Source: Sphingobacteriales bacterium (GTDB taxonomy: Bacteria > Bacteroidota > Bacteroidia > Sphingobacteriales > Sphingobacteriaceae). From it: 64,000 nucleotides of DNA. The notes below the pieces were generated by a model. That model was given only the letters and a program-made list of their open reading frames with translations. It searched no databases and was not told the DNA's origin. The stretch spans positions 1-64,000 of the forward strand of contig JANXOD010000016.1 in the NCBI GenBank assembly GCA_025353765.1, in the 5' to 3' direction. A program made the position numbers and the translations under genes. Of this stretch, positions 47,601-55,859 are shown piece after piece (position 1 is the first letter of the stretch; every line of letters starts with the position of its first letter).

Positions 47601-48088
47601 GTGTTATTCAAAGTTTTTGGAAAAACCGTGATGCCCTATTAAACAAAAAATATGGTTATTTTGGAATGGTTGGGATGCCAAATATTCTTATATTTCAGAT
47701 TATTCTTCCTCTTTTTGCGCCATTGGCTGATCTATTTATGCTTATTGCAATTACAAGTGGTCTTTGGAATTTAATATCGGCAGGAAATTTACATTTATCT
47801 ACTCTTCAAAGCACATTCTCACTAAGTACCAGTTTTGGACAAGTACTTATTTATTACCTGATTTTTGTAATTGTAGATATTCTCTTTGCCATGCTGGCTT
47901 TCCGGTTGGAAAGAGAGCAATATAAAAAACTAATATATATAATCCCCCAACGTTTTTTATGGCGGCAGTTAATGTATTATGTGCTTCTTAAATCTATCCG
48001 TAAAGCACTTAAGGGTGAATTAAGCGAATGGGGAGCTTTAAAGCGTACCGGGAATGTAAAGAGTATTGTACTTAAGGAAAGAGCTTAA
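44675..48088 (+). CDS. Three-domain polysaccharide enzyme: GH18-like, NodB deacetylase and GT2 glycosyltransferase
   Basis: 1137 residues. A membrane helix (about 22-41) anchors an outside GH18-like domain (about 100-410) with the catalytic pattern DGINVDFEEM (D205, D210, E212). A NodB polysaccharide deacetylase follows (about 480-690): LTFDDGPD, GNHTFFHPDLS and LFHDAGGDRSAT. After another membrane helix (about 705-735) comes a processive GT2 domain (about 753-985): VSIIIPAYNEE, DADTQ, EDCDLT and QRFRW, then C-terminal membrane helices. This combines synthase, deacetylase and glycosidase on one chain, analogous in logic to PgaC plus PgaB of PNAG synthesis. Product is likely a beta-linked aminosugar polymer; polymer identity is inferred. 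Confidence 0.9.
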   Translation: MNSRQIFHTSSPKRWNQFKWLSRIILSLIAFALISVTITIFSKQYPKLPNLNAALSYSKKDLEQIKQSAKYTQFKIQKAKLIALEKDKKRHKLLHPDNKNRINVGFFVDWDAQSYTSLNDHIDKLDMVIPEFFFLKPGTDSLLSVIDKPVIAMVKKHHKKLIATIKNFTAKGWDGNALHYILRSDARRTHFINQILLQLQKYQLDGINVDFEEMVEKSDEPIIAFQKQLYETLHAKGFIVTQDVTPDNEDYNIRVLQNYNDYIFLMAYDQHTELSNPGDISHQEWVEERLDKICSEIPSEKVILAIAGYGFDWPKNSVGKSVTYQQAISIAQQNHSKMIFDGVSGNLHYSYTNARNIEHTVYFTDAATNYNIIRLADDWATAGVALWRLGSEDPRLWKLLGKDLSIDTLKKTPLDTRILTKIELNDRVDYSGDGEILDLISIPADGKLTVKIDPISQMIVDQQYIELPTKYVINKFGQADKKVILTFDDGPDPTYTPQILDILKKKKVPGTFFVVGVMAEQNIPLLKQIYDDGYEIGNHTFFHPDLSKVSKTRVIFELNATRKLIECVTGRSTILFRAPFNADAEPQTIAEVLPVAQSRAQNYINVGESIDPQDWQPGVSADSIVARVVAQQDKGSIILFHDAGGDRSATVAALPRIIDYYKKKGYQFITVASILGKTKAEIMPAIVDDADSGIMGSADTFFVVSLFYGSCVLFYVFTIAIILAFIRISIVAYLALRKYSQEKGTNLTLQNPLPPVSIIIPAYNEELTAVKTIESLLRMNYPFFEILFVDDGSTDHTLANVTKVFSGDTLVEIVSKTNGGKASALNFGITKAKYQHLVCIDADTQLHPDAIRNLIDCFENEDIGAVAGTVKVGNETNYLTKWQAIEYITSQNMDRRAFDMLNSITVVPGAIGAFRKDVIKEAGGFTSDTLAEDCDLTMRILKAGYIVRNCSKAIAYTEAPEKFHPFLKQRFRWSFGVIQSFWKNRDALLNKKYGYFGMVGMPNILIFQIILPLFAPLADLFMLIAITSGLWNLISAGNLHLSTLQSTFSLSTSFGQVLIYYLIFVIVDILFAMLAFRLEREQYKKLIYIIPQRFLWRQLMYYVLLKSIRKALKGELSEWGALKRTGNVKSIVLKERA

Positions 48089-48118
48089 TAAAGAAATAGA
48101 TATTGAGCAGGACCGATT

Positions 48119-48601
48119 TTATTTATTTTTTTCGATCAGGCAAACTGCATAAGCTACAATGCCCTCCTGCCTGCCAATAAAACCCATGGTTTCATTTGTG
48201 GTAGCTTTTATAGAAATGTCTTCGTCCCTGATACCACTTGCATTTGCGATGTTTGTTTTCATTTCAGAAACAAAAGGATTTATCTTAGGAGCTTCAAGGC
48301 AGATCATAGCATCAATATTACCAATTGTCCAACCTTTATCCTGTAGGAGTTTAACGCATTCACGAAGTAATATCAGACTGCTAATTCCTTTCCATCTTTC
48401 ATCTGTATTAGAGAAATGATATCCTATATCACGCAGGTTAGCTGCACCGAGTAAAGCATCACATATAGCATGAACTAAAACATCAGCATCCGAATGCCCA
48501 AATGCGCCCGAATGATGTTCTAAATTAACACCTCCTAAAACAAATGGATGTTTTTCTTTTAATTGATGAACATCAAATCCAAAACCTACCCGTATTTTCA
48601 C
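48119..48601 (-). CDS. ispF: 2-C-methyl-D-erythritol 2,4-cyclodiphosphate synthase
   Basis: 160 residues, a homotrimeric zinc enzyme of the MEP isoprenoid pathway. Family motifs: GFGFDVHQL (metal Asp/His), GHSDADVLVHAICDAL, and TTNETMGFIGRQEGI. Start is GTG; no better ATG is present. Situated downstream of porV in the same direction; convergent with the three-domain polysaccharide gene. Confidence 0.96.
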   Translation of the reverse strand: MKIRVGFGFDVHQLKEKHPFVLGGVNLEHHSGAFGHSDADVLVHAICDALLGAANLRDIGYHFSNTDERWKGISSLILLRECVKLLQDKGWTIGNIDAMICLEAPKINPFVSEMKTNIANASGIRDEDISIKATTNETMGFIGRQEGIVAYAVCLIEKNK

Positions 48602-48699
48602 TGTGTAAAAGATTTATTAAACTTTACCGAAGCTGGAATAAGAGGTATAGCTAAACAAATTAACATATACTAAAAGCTAAAGTATAAAACTTAGTTAAT

Positions 48700-49869
48700 T
48701 TATTTAGTTGCAGCAACTTGTTGGTCAAAATTAAAAAACAGAGAAAAGCGAAGCGTTTGTGCTAAGGGACTTTTTTGTTGATTAGCCAATAGATACGCAA
48801 AGTCTAAATTAAAAACGTTGTATTTTAAACCGGCTCCTACAGTAAGATATTGTCTGTCACCTTTTGTTGGATGCTCATAAAAATAACCTGTACGAACTGC
48901 AAACTGCTGATTATACCAATATTCTGCACCTAATGAATAACTAATTTCATGAAGTTCTTCAGAAAATCCACCAGGAGCATCATTAAATGATCGGAAAATA
49001 CCTGCCGGAACTGACACTCCCGTTGTCTCTTTGCCACTTATTACATTACCATTTGCATCCCGTATAGGGCTCGTAGGCACCAATAATTTATTTAGATCAA
49101 GAGCTATAGTAAACTTATTATAATCATCCAGATTAAGAGTAGTTGCTGCTCCTAACTTCATATTTGTAGGTAGAAATGATTTTTCAGCAGCATCTGAATA
49201 ACTTACTTTAGTACCAATATTTGATATATTGATACCAAATGCTAGCTCTGCATCCTTACCCGAAATTACAGTTCCCTTTTTAAAATAAGCGGAAACATCT
49301 GCTGCTAAAGCAGTTGCTGGTTTTATTTCCTGCCCGTTAAATTGACCATTACTTAAACTCGATCTAATATAGCGTAGGGTTGTTCCCAACGAGAAGTTAT
49401 CATCCATTTGACGGGCAAAAGTTCCATCAATAGCGAATTCATTTGGACTATATAAACCAATGTCATTTTTTGAATTATCTGTTAATTGTATAGAACCATA
49501 CGAAAAGTACCGCAAAGAACCTCCAATTGTATTTCTACTATCTAAACGATGATATACCGATAAATAACCTAAATCAATATCTGGTACCAAATTTCTCAAC
49601 CAAGGTGTATAAGAAACTGAAAAACCAGTTGGCTTATCTATAAATGCTAATTTAGCAGGATTCCAACTTATTGAATTGGCATCAGGAGATATAGCTACAC
49701 CTACATCGCCCATAGCAGCAGATCTGGCATCAGGGGATATCAATAAGAAAGGAGCGGCTGTTTGTATTGTATTTGAACTCTTTCCGTCACTTTGTGTTTG
49801 TGATTTTGCCGGAAAATAAATTATGAGCGTTAATGCTGTAATAGAAATGAGGAAATGTTTATTGACCAT
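48700..49869 (-). CDS. porV: Type IX secretion system outer-membrane protein PorV (LptO)
   Basis: 389 residues with signal peptide (about 1-22, FPAKSQ) and a 14-stranded FadL-like barrel. The N-terminal region APFLLISPDARSAAMGDVG is highly diagnostic for PorV/PorQ-family proteins, and PWLRNLVPDIDLGY follows. PorV binds SprA's lateral gate and carries cargo to the PorU attachment enzyme. It is divergent from gldJ, and ispF follows downstream. PorU, which adjoins porV in Flavobacterium as I recall, is absent from this locus. Confidence 0.93.
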   Translation of the reverse strand: MVNKHFLISITALTLIIYFPAKSQTQSDGKSSNTIQTAAPFLLISPDARSAAMGDVGVAISPDANSISWNPAKLAFIDKPTGFSVSYTPWLRNLVPDIDLGYLSVYHRLDSRNTIGGSLRYFSYGSIQLTDNSKNDIGLYSPNEFAIDGTFARQMDDNFSLGTTLRYIRSSLSNGQFNGQEIKPATALAADVSAYFKKGTVISGKDAELAFGINISNIGTKVSYSDAAEKSFLPTNMKLGAATTLNLDDYNKFTIALDLNKLLVPTSPIRDANGNVISGKETTGVSVPAGIFRSFNDAPGGFSEELHEISYSLGAEYWYNQQFAVRTGYFYEHPTKGDRQYLTVGAGLKYNVFNLDFAYLLANQQKSPLAQTLRFSLFFNFDQQVAATK

Positions 49870-49876
49870 AATATAT

Positions 49877-49884
49877 CAAAAGTA
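49877..49884 (-). promoter_or_regulatory. Candidate -7 element of porV
   Basis: TACTTTTG read leftward, ending 7 bases before the porV ATG, so a leaderless or near-leaderless transcript. The -33 box is not evident. Confidence 0.4.
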
Positions 49885-50292
49885 AAGATTTTTCGTTTAA
49901 AAATAACTTCAGTGCTTAATTCAATTTAATAATTAAATATTTAATTATTCAACTTAGTCAGCAGAAAGAAGTAAACGTATTATAAATGATATAAGTATAT
50001 ACCTCTGTAAATTTTATTTATAGTCAACCTCAGATCCTCTTTTAATACAATCTTTAAAATCAGAAGATAGAATAGGAGATTTTCAACTCTACATTAAAAT
50101 ATTTGATATAATCAATGTGACATCCTATTCTTATTAATGGCCGATATTCTTATAATAAATTAATGCACCTAACGTTTGAAATACAAATTAAAAAATAAAC
50201 GAATTGTAACCATTTGAGAGGTTTTTCGTTTTAAATAGTAAACTTAAAATAAAGTAACAATACTAGTTTATTTTATAAATGCGCTAATTAGG
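49885..50292. other. Divergent porV-gldJ intergenic region
   Basis: About 400 bases, very AT-rich, no coding potential seen on either strand. It holds a 22-base perfect palindrome (49928-49949) and ends at the gldJ promoter. Confidence 0.5.
49928..49949. repeat. 22-bp perfect AT-only palindrome
   Basis: Composed only of A and T and self-complementary over 22 bases, centred near 49938. Could be a protein-binding site or a chance AT hairpin; no T-run terminator features. Confidence 0.35.
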
Positions 50293-50323
50293 TTTGGCAT
50301 ATTATACGAATTTAGTATTTTTA
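50293..50323 (+). promoter_or_regulatory. Promoter of gldJ
   Basis: TTTG (50293-50296), 19 bases, TATTTTTA (50316-50323), 7 of 8 matches to TAnnTTTG. Leaves about a 20-base leader before ATG 50351, and argues against the in-frame TTG at 50294. Confidence 0.5.
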
Positions 50324-50350
50324 GCAATTAATGCTCATTTATATTTGGAA

Positions 50351-51997
50351 ATGAAAAGAACTTCAATATTTTTTACCATAGGTTTACTATCCATTGGTTT
50401 ATTAGCAATTTCTTGTAAAGGCAAGAAAAGTAGTGGTGCCGCTGTATCTTCAAAAACAGGCATGAAGTACAATGATAAATATAATGGCGGTTTTGAAGTA
50501 AACAAAAAAGTGAAAGAAGGTCCTGGTGCAGGGTTAGTTGCTATAGAAGGTGGCACTTTTGTGATGGGAGGAAGCTTAAACCAAGATTTGTCGTATGAAT
50601 ACGACAATGTGCGCAGAAGAGTAACGGTAGCTTCTTTTTATATAGATGAAACAGAAGTTGCGAATGTAGACTGGTTAGAGTATCTATACTGGATCCAAAC
50701 TAAGTTTCCTGAAGATAGAGAATATTATTATAACGCTTTACCAGATACCTTGGTTTGGAGACAACCCTTATCATATAACGAGCCTTATGTGAACAATTAC
50801 CTTCGCCATCCAGCCTTTCAAGATTATCCAGTTGTAGGAGTAACCTGGGAGCAAGCCAATGCATATTGCGAATGGCGTACAGATCGTGTTAATGAAGAAA
50901 TTTTGAGAAGTAAAGGATATTTGGCAGATTATAAAACCTTAGCCGAAGGTGGAAAAAGTAAAGGCAAAGGCAAAGCCGGAGCTGCAACTACAGCCGCTGC
51001 CGGTACTCCAACAGAGCCATTTAATACAGATATTTATCTAAATGGCCAATATCGTGGGGAAGGAATTGATGGTAAGAAAATGAAGAAGGATTTAAGTCCT
51101 TCTACAGCAGCAGCATTAGCTTCTGCTCCAAAGGGCAAAGGTAAAAGTGGTGGCCCGGTTAGAACAATCCGAATAGAAGATGGGGTGTTAAAACAAGCTT
51201 ATCGTTTACCAACAGAAGCAGAATGGGAATATGCCGCTTTAGCGTTAGCCGGGAATACTAAATATGAAAATATCTCTGATGGCAAAATATATGCATGGAA
51301 TGGTTTAGGTGTACGATCTGCAGATAAGAAAACACAGGGTATGATGTTGGCTAATTTCAAACGTGGAGAAGGCGATAATATGGGTATAGGAGGATATTTA
51401 AATGATAAAGCAGATGTTACAGCTCCAGTTAGAAGCTATATACCAAATGACTTTGGCTTATATAACATGTCTGGAAATGTGAATGAATGGGTTGCAGATG
51501 TTTACCGTAAACTTTCTTTCGAAGATTTTGAGGATTTCAACCCTTTTAGAGGAAATGTATATGTTAATAAAAGTTTAGCAGATAAGAGTAAGGGGATATA
51601 TGCAAAAGATAAATATGGACGTCCTATTCAAGAACCTACAAAATCAGGTAAAAAACAAAAATGGGCAGAAGTTCAAAATGATCAGACAACAAAGAAAGAT
51701 TCTTTAGCAAAACTAGAAAAAGCTTACAATCCAGATTTTCGTGGCCATTTAGATACTGTGAATCAGAATTTATATGGAGTTACTACCTTAGTGAATGACA
51801 AATCAAGGGTTTATAAAGGGGGTTCTTGGAATGACAGAGCTTATTGGTTAAATCCTGCTACCCGCAGATTTATGGCACAGGATGAAGCAAGCGCAGAAGT
51901 TGGTTTCCGTTGTGCCATGACCATGGTTGGTGCACCTGAGATTAACTCTAAAGGTAAACCAGAATTTACGGCCCAGCCCTCAAGAGCAAAAAAATAA
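50351..51997 (+). CDS. gldJ: Gliding motility / T9SS lipoprotein GldJ
   Basis: 548 residues from ATG 50351. Lipobox LLAISCKGKK (Cys at about 22). The body is a formylglycine-generating-enzyme-like (SUMF1/EgtB) fold: EGGTFVMGG, FYIDETEVANVDWLEYL, NNYLRHPAFQDYPVVGV and the closing SWNDRAYWL. GldJ is a structural lipoprotein of the gliding/T9SS apparatus; GldK is the closest alternative, but the LPDTLVWR and NNYLRHPA block matches GldJ best in my recall. A Lys/Gly/Ala-rich low-complexity insertion (about 217-275) interrupts the fold. Followed by a strong terminator. Confidence 0.9.
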   Translation: MKRTSIFFTIGLLSIGLLAISCKGKKSSGAAVSSKTGMKYNDKYNGGFEVNKKVKEGPGAGLVAIEGGTFVMGGSLNQDLSYEYDNVRRRVTVASFYIDETEVANVDWLEYLYWIQTKFPEDREYYYNALPDTLVWRQPLSYNEPYVNNYLRHPAFQDYPVVGVTWEQANAYCEWRTDRVNEEILRSKGYLADYKTLAEGGKSKGKGKAGAATTAAAGTPTEPFNTDIYLNGQYRGEGIDGKKMKKDLSPSTAAALASAPKGKGKSGGPVRTIRIEDGVLKQAYRLPTEAEWEYAALALAGNTKYENISDGKIYAWNGLGVRSADKKTQGMMLANFKRGEGDNMGIGGYLNDKADVTAPVRSYIPNDFGLYNMSGNVNEWVADVYRKLSFEDFEDFNPFRGNVYVNKSLADKSKGIYAKDKYGRPIQEPTKSGKKQKWAEVQNDQTTKKDSLAKLEKAYNPDFRGHLDTVNQNLYGVTTLVNDKSRVYKGGSWNDRAYWLNPATRRFMAQDEASAEVGFRCAMTMVGAPEINSKGKPEFTAQPSRAKK

Positions 51998-52012
51998 TTC
52001 CGGTAATATATG

Positions 52013-52057
52013 AAAGCAAAAGAGTGCTTACCAATTTGGTAAGCACTCTTTTGCTTT
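52013..52057. terminator. Bidirectional terminator between gldJ and the biotin carrier gene
   Basis: A 20-bp perfect stem (52013-52032 with 52038-52057; core GAGTGCTTACC) and loop AATTT. The arms carry A and T runs, so it works for both converging genes. Confidence 0.9.
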
Positions 52058-52104
52058 ATAAGCCTTAAAGGATACAGTTTGTTTCCTAACTATTACTAAT
52101 TAAA

Positions 52105-52605
52105 TTATTCGAAAAGAATCATTACCTGGTTTTTTTCGAGCTTATCAGTAGCTTTCACCTTAATTGATTTAATAGTAACATCTGCAGGAGATTTAATGAT
52201 ATTTTCCATTTTCATCGCTTCCAGTACCAATAAATTATCACCTTTTTTTACCTCATCACCTTCGGAAACCAGAATCTTTAAAACTAAGCCAGGCATTGGT
52301 GCTTTTAGATCAGATATTTTAATACTATTTAGGTTATCTAAGCCTAATTGATGCAGAAGGTCATCAAACTGATCCTTTATGTTAAGTTTGTATGTATTTG
52401 AATTTACTTTTATGATACAAGTTTTATCAGCCTTATTTACCTCAACAATTTCTACCAGGTACGATTTATTCTGATGCAGTACATGTATTGTTCTCTCATT
52501 AACCTGATGTGTATCCGCAGAAAACGTCTTCGCATTGATGCTTATACCACTTTTATCAGTTTGGACTTCAAACGCATACTTATCATTAACCTTGATCTTA
52601 AACAT
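52105..52605 (-). CDS. Biotin/lipoyl attachment protein (acyl-CoA carboxylase carrier type)
   Basis: 166 residues. The C-terminal biotinyl domain (about 95-166) has MPGLVLKILVSEGDEVKKG and EAMKMEN, whose Lys is the biotin site. The N-terminal 90 residues are beta-rich and unassigned. It is a carrier for an acyl-CoA carboxylase whose other subunits are not in view. Starts 2 bases after the DUF4159 stop, same direction. Confidence 0.9.
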   Translation of the reverse strand: MFKIKVNDKYAFEVQTDKSGISINAKTFSADTHQVNERTIHVLHQNKSYLVEIVEVNKADKTCIIKVNSNTYKLNIKDQFDDLLHQLGLDNLNSIKISDLKAPMPGLVLKILVSEGDEVKKGDNLLVLEAMKMENIIKSPADVTIKSIKVKATDKLEKNQVMILFE

Positions 52606-52607
52606 AA

Positions 52608-53267
52608 TTATTGAGTTAGTGCATATTGGACAAGATTAGCTCCCATTTTTAAAGCTTTTTGACGGGTTTCTTCTGTATCTCCAGCATAAGTCCCGAAATC
52701 TTCCCAGCCATTTCCCAAATCGCATTCATAAGTATAATAACAAACTATTCTGCCCTGATAAACAAGCGCAAATCCTTGCGGCCGTTTGCCATCATGCTCA
52801 TGTATTTTAGGAAGTCCTCCAGGAAATTTAAATTTTTGATTATAAACCGGATGATTGGGTGGAAGTTCAACAAATTCAAGCTCCGGAAAGACCTTTTTCA
52901 TTTGCGGACGAATAAATTTATCCAGTCCATAATTATCATCAATATGCAAAAAACCTCCGCCTGTAAGGTATTTCCTCAAGTTTTGTACTTCCTGATCTGA
53001 AAACGTTACGCTGCCATGTCCGGTCATATAAACAAAGGGGTAATTAAAAATATCAGAACTCCCTACCTCTACAGTTCCTTCTTCATCATCAAAATTGGTT
53101 CCTATATTTTTATTGCAAAATTTAATCAGATTAGGTAATGCTGTTCTGTTGGCATACCAATCTCCACCGCCATTGTACTTAAGCTTTGCCATTTTATAGG
53201 TGGGCGAAGTAAATGAAAACATTGCAAAAGCAAACGATAACAGAAGATATATTTTTATTAGTTTCAT
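52608..53267 (-). CDS. DUF4159 domain-containing protein
   Basis: 219 residues with a signal peptide (about 1-20). The body contains AKLKYNGGGDWYANRTALPN, FVYMTGHGSVTFS and GGFLHIDDNYG, the DUF4159 pattern, which has a Rossmann-like class I glutamine amidotransferase appearance (DDNYG) but no clear catalytic Cys-His pair. Start overlaps the rsmE stop (ATGA). Periplasmic role unknown. Confidence 0.85.
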   Translation of the reverse strand: MKLIKIYLLLSFAFAMFSFTSPTYKMAKLKYNGGGDWYANRTALPNLIKFCNKNIGTNFDDEEGTVEVGSSDIFNYPFVYMTGHGSVTFSDQEVQNLRKYLTGGGFLHIDDNYGLDKFIRPQMKKVFPELEFVELPPNHPVYNQKFKFPGGLPKIHEHDGKRPQGFALVYQGRIVCYYTYECDLGNGWEDFGTYAGDTEETRQKALKMGANLVQYALTQ

Positions 53268-53965
53268 CTGTTCAGAAAATTAACCTCAAAACACGCTTCT
53301 AATGCTGCTGTTTCTGTACGCAATCTGGAATTACCTAAAGTGATGGGTAAAAAACCTGAACTTATAGCAAGTTCTGTTTCAGTAGAAGTAAAATCACCCT
53401 CGGGACCTACAGTAATGAGATATTTTGATTTTGAAATCACAAGATCTTTTAATGATTTTTTAGGACTATCTATACAATGAGCTACAAATTTCTGACTAGA
53501 GTTATCTAAAGTAATAAATTTCTTAAAACTTATGGGTTCATTCAATTTGGGATGATATGCTTTTATAGATTGCTTAACCGCAGAGGTTATTACTTTATTT
53601 AAACGATCCCATTTTACTTCTTTACGTTCCGAGCGCTCACAAATTAAAGGGGTGATCTCATCAATGCCTATTTCAGTGGCTTTTTCGAGAAACCATTCAA
53701 ACCGTTCTATATTTTTGGTGGGTGCAACTGCAACATGTAAATAGTGATTTCGTTTGCCAAACTCCTGCTGAACAGATAAAATTTGGAGTTCTGTTTTTTT
53801 AGGGTGAGTATTTGAGATTATTGCTTTATAATATCCCCCTTTTCCATCAACCAGGTAAATCTCATCATCTTTTTGCAGGCGCAAAACTTTAGTACAATGT
53901 TTACTCTCCTCTTCATTAAGAGTATAATTATCAGATTTAATATCGGGAGTATAGAAAAGATGCAT
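53264..53965 (-). CDS. rsmE: 16S rRNA (uracil-1498-N3)-methyltransferase RsmE
   Basis: 233 residues. N-terminal PUA-like domain (HLFYTPDI, SKHCTKVLRLQKDD), then a SPOUT knot with ITVGPEGDFTSTE and LGNSRLRTETAALEA, the trefoil SAM site. Methylates U1498 of 16S rRNA. Overlaps the DUF4159 gene; follows the CBS transporter-like gene by 21 bases. Confidence 0.94.
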   Translation of the reverse strand: MHLFYTPDIKSDNYTLNEEESKHCTKVLRLQKDDEIYLVDGKGGYYKAIISNTHPKKTELQILSVQQEFGKRNHYLHVAVAPTKNIERFEWFLEKATEIGIDEITPLICERSERKEVKWDRLNKVITSAVKQSIKAYHPKLNEPISFKKFITLDNSSQKFVAHCIDSPKKSLKDLVISKSKYLITVGPEGDFTSTETELAISSGFLPITLGNSRLRTETAALEACFEVNFLNR

Positions 53966-53986
53966 GGCTTCTAATCCTGCTTTTGT

Positions 53987-55312
53987 TTAATGAATATCAA
54001 CGATATCATCCTTATTAATGACGAGCTCTAATTTCACAGACTCCACATTCTGTTCCGCTTTTTTTAGAATGGTAAAGTTATAGCCATTAAACTCTTTGGT
54101 TTCTCCAACTTCGGGGATTTTACCAAAAATCTCGCTCACTAAACCTGCAACGGTATCATAATCTCCATCTTCCGGCAAATCATGCGGCAAATATTCATTA
54201 ACATCATAAAGAGAAGCTGTGGCATTAATAATAAATTCTACATCAGACACCTTATCTACAATTGGTTTTTCCTCATCATATTCATCCTGTATTTCACCAA
54301 CCAATTCTTCTACGATATCTTCAAGCGTAACCATACCGGCAGTACCGCCAAATTCATCCAAAACTATCGCAATTTGAATGCGTTTTAATTGCAATTCGCT
54401 TAACAGATCATTTATTTTTTTAGTCTCCGGAATAAAATAAGGTTTACGGATAATATCCTTTAAAATACATTGCTGATGACTTGCTAAAAGGGGTAAAATA
54501 TCTTTCGCATGAACGATTCCAACAATTTTATCAATAGTTTCGTCATAGACCGGTACACGTGAATAGCCTTCTTTGATCAAAATATCAAGCAATTCTGCAT
54601 GTGGCGTATTCAATTCTATCCCGGATATTTTGGTACGCGGAACCATAATGTTTTTAACAACACGTTCATTAAAATCAAACACATTTTTAATCAATTCATG
54701 CTCTGTGGTATCTAATGCGCCACTTTCTTTACCCTGGTCTAATAAATATTGTAATTCTTCAGAACTATGATGTGCTTCATGCCCGCCTAATGTGCTTATG
54801 CCAAACATTTTTAATACCACATTGGCAAAGCCGTTTAAAAGCACAATAAAAGGACGAAAAACCAAATAAAAGAAATGTAAAGGCAAGGCAATAATCATCG
54901 TGGTATTTACCGGCCGCTGTATCGCTATCGATTTTGGAGCAAGTTCGCCAAATACAATATGCATAATGGTAATCACACTGAAAGCAATAATTGGCGCAGC
55001 TGTTCCGGAGAAAGAAGCAACAAGCTCTGGCCCTGCACCTAAAGCTGTTAGCACATTGTGCAAAATATGCTCCATTACAGCTTCACCAACCCATCCTAAG
55101 CCTAATGAAGCAAGCGTAATTCCTAATTGTGTGGCGGCCAAATATCCATCCAAATGCTGGGTGATATGTTTTGCAATCCTAGCTACACGGCTTCCACTTT
55201 TAGCTTTTATTTCTATTTGAGAAGCTCTTACCTTAACCATAGCAAACTCAGCTGCTACGAAGAATCCGTTCAGAAATACAAGAAAAAACGTAAGAAATAT
55301 TTGAAAACCCAT
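53987..55312 (-). CDS. CNNM/CBS-domain membrane protein (hemolysin C/CorC family)
   Basis: 441 residues. N-terminal DUF21/CNNM transmembrane domain (about 1-190; GFFVAAEFAMVKVR, TIMHIVFGELAPKS), two CBS domains (about 205-325; NIMVPRTKISGIE, YSRVPVYDETIDKIVGIVHAKD), then a C-terminal CorC/HlyC domain (about 340-430; DYDTVAGLV). Family members affect Mg2+/Co2+ homeostasis; no toxin function is implied by 'hemolysin'. Starts 4 bases after ppa. Confidence 0.92.
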   Translation of the reverse strand: MGFQIFLTFFLVFLNGFFVAAEFAMVKVRASQIEIKAKSGSRVARIAKHITQHLDGYLAATQLGITLASLGLGWVGEAVMEHILHNVLTALGAGPELVASFSGTAAPIIAFSVITIMHIVFGELAPKSIAIQRPVNTTMIIALPLHFFYLVFRPFIVLLNGFANVVLKMFGISTLGGHEAHHSSEELQYLLDQGKESGALDTTEHELIKNVFDFNERVVKNIMVPRTKISGIELNTPHAELLDILIKEGYSRVPVYDETIDKIVGIVHAKDILPLLASHQQCILKDIIRKPYFIPETKKINDLLSELQLKRIQIAIVLDEFGGTAGMVTLEDIVEELVGEIQDEYDEEKPIVDKVSDVEFIINATASLYDVNEYLPHDLPEDGDYDTVAGLVSEIFGKIPEVGETKEFNGYNFTILKKAEQNVESVKLELVINKDDIVDIH

Positions 55313-55316
55313 GTTT

Positions 55317-55859
55317 TTATTTGTTAACGAAAGTAGATTGGTATAATTCCAGGCTTTCTGCGATTACTTTATATGCATAACGCTTACCCAGCAAGTGTTC
55401 TATAGTAACCTTTTTTTGTTCTAATGATTTATAATCCTTAAAAAAACGAACAATTTCTGTCATGGTATGCGGAGGCAGTTCGGCCAGATCTTCTATATAA
55501 TTTACAGAAATATCATTTTTGGCTACCGCAATGATTTTATCATCCTGCTCGCCATTATCAACCATGTGCATGACCCCAACTACTTTAGCTTCAACAATAG
55601 ACAAGGGATAAACATCTACAGAACATAAAACCAAAATATCTAAGGGGTCTTTATCATCGCAATACGTTTGCGGAATAAAGCCATAATTTGCCGGGTACAT
55701 TACTGATGAAAATAATACCCTATCCAATTTAATTAAACTGGATTCTTTATCGATCTCGTATTTTGCTTTTGAACCTTTTGGGATTTCGATGATTGCATTG
55801 ACGATATTAGGAATGTCTTCGCCGGGAGAAACAGTATGCCACGGGTGGTCTTTACTCAT
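55317..55859 (-). CDS. ppa: Inorganic pyrophosphatase (family I)
   Basis: 180 residues. Hydrolyses pyrophosphate to phosphate with Mg2+. Active-site segments: [28 protein letters not shown] (the DxxDxxD metal motif) and KDPLDILVL. Start overlaps the dedA-like stop by 8 bases. Cytoplasmic. Confidence 0.95.
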   Translation of the reverse strand: MSKDHPWHTVSPGEDIPNIVNAIIEIPKGSKAKYEIDKESSLIKLDRVLFSSVMYPANYGFIPQTYCDDKDPLDILVLCSVDVYPLSIVEAKVVGVMHMVDNGEQDDKIIAVAKNDISVNYIEDLAELPPHTMTEIVRFFKDYKSLEQKKVTIEHLLGKRYAYKVIAESLELYQSTFVNK

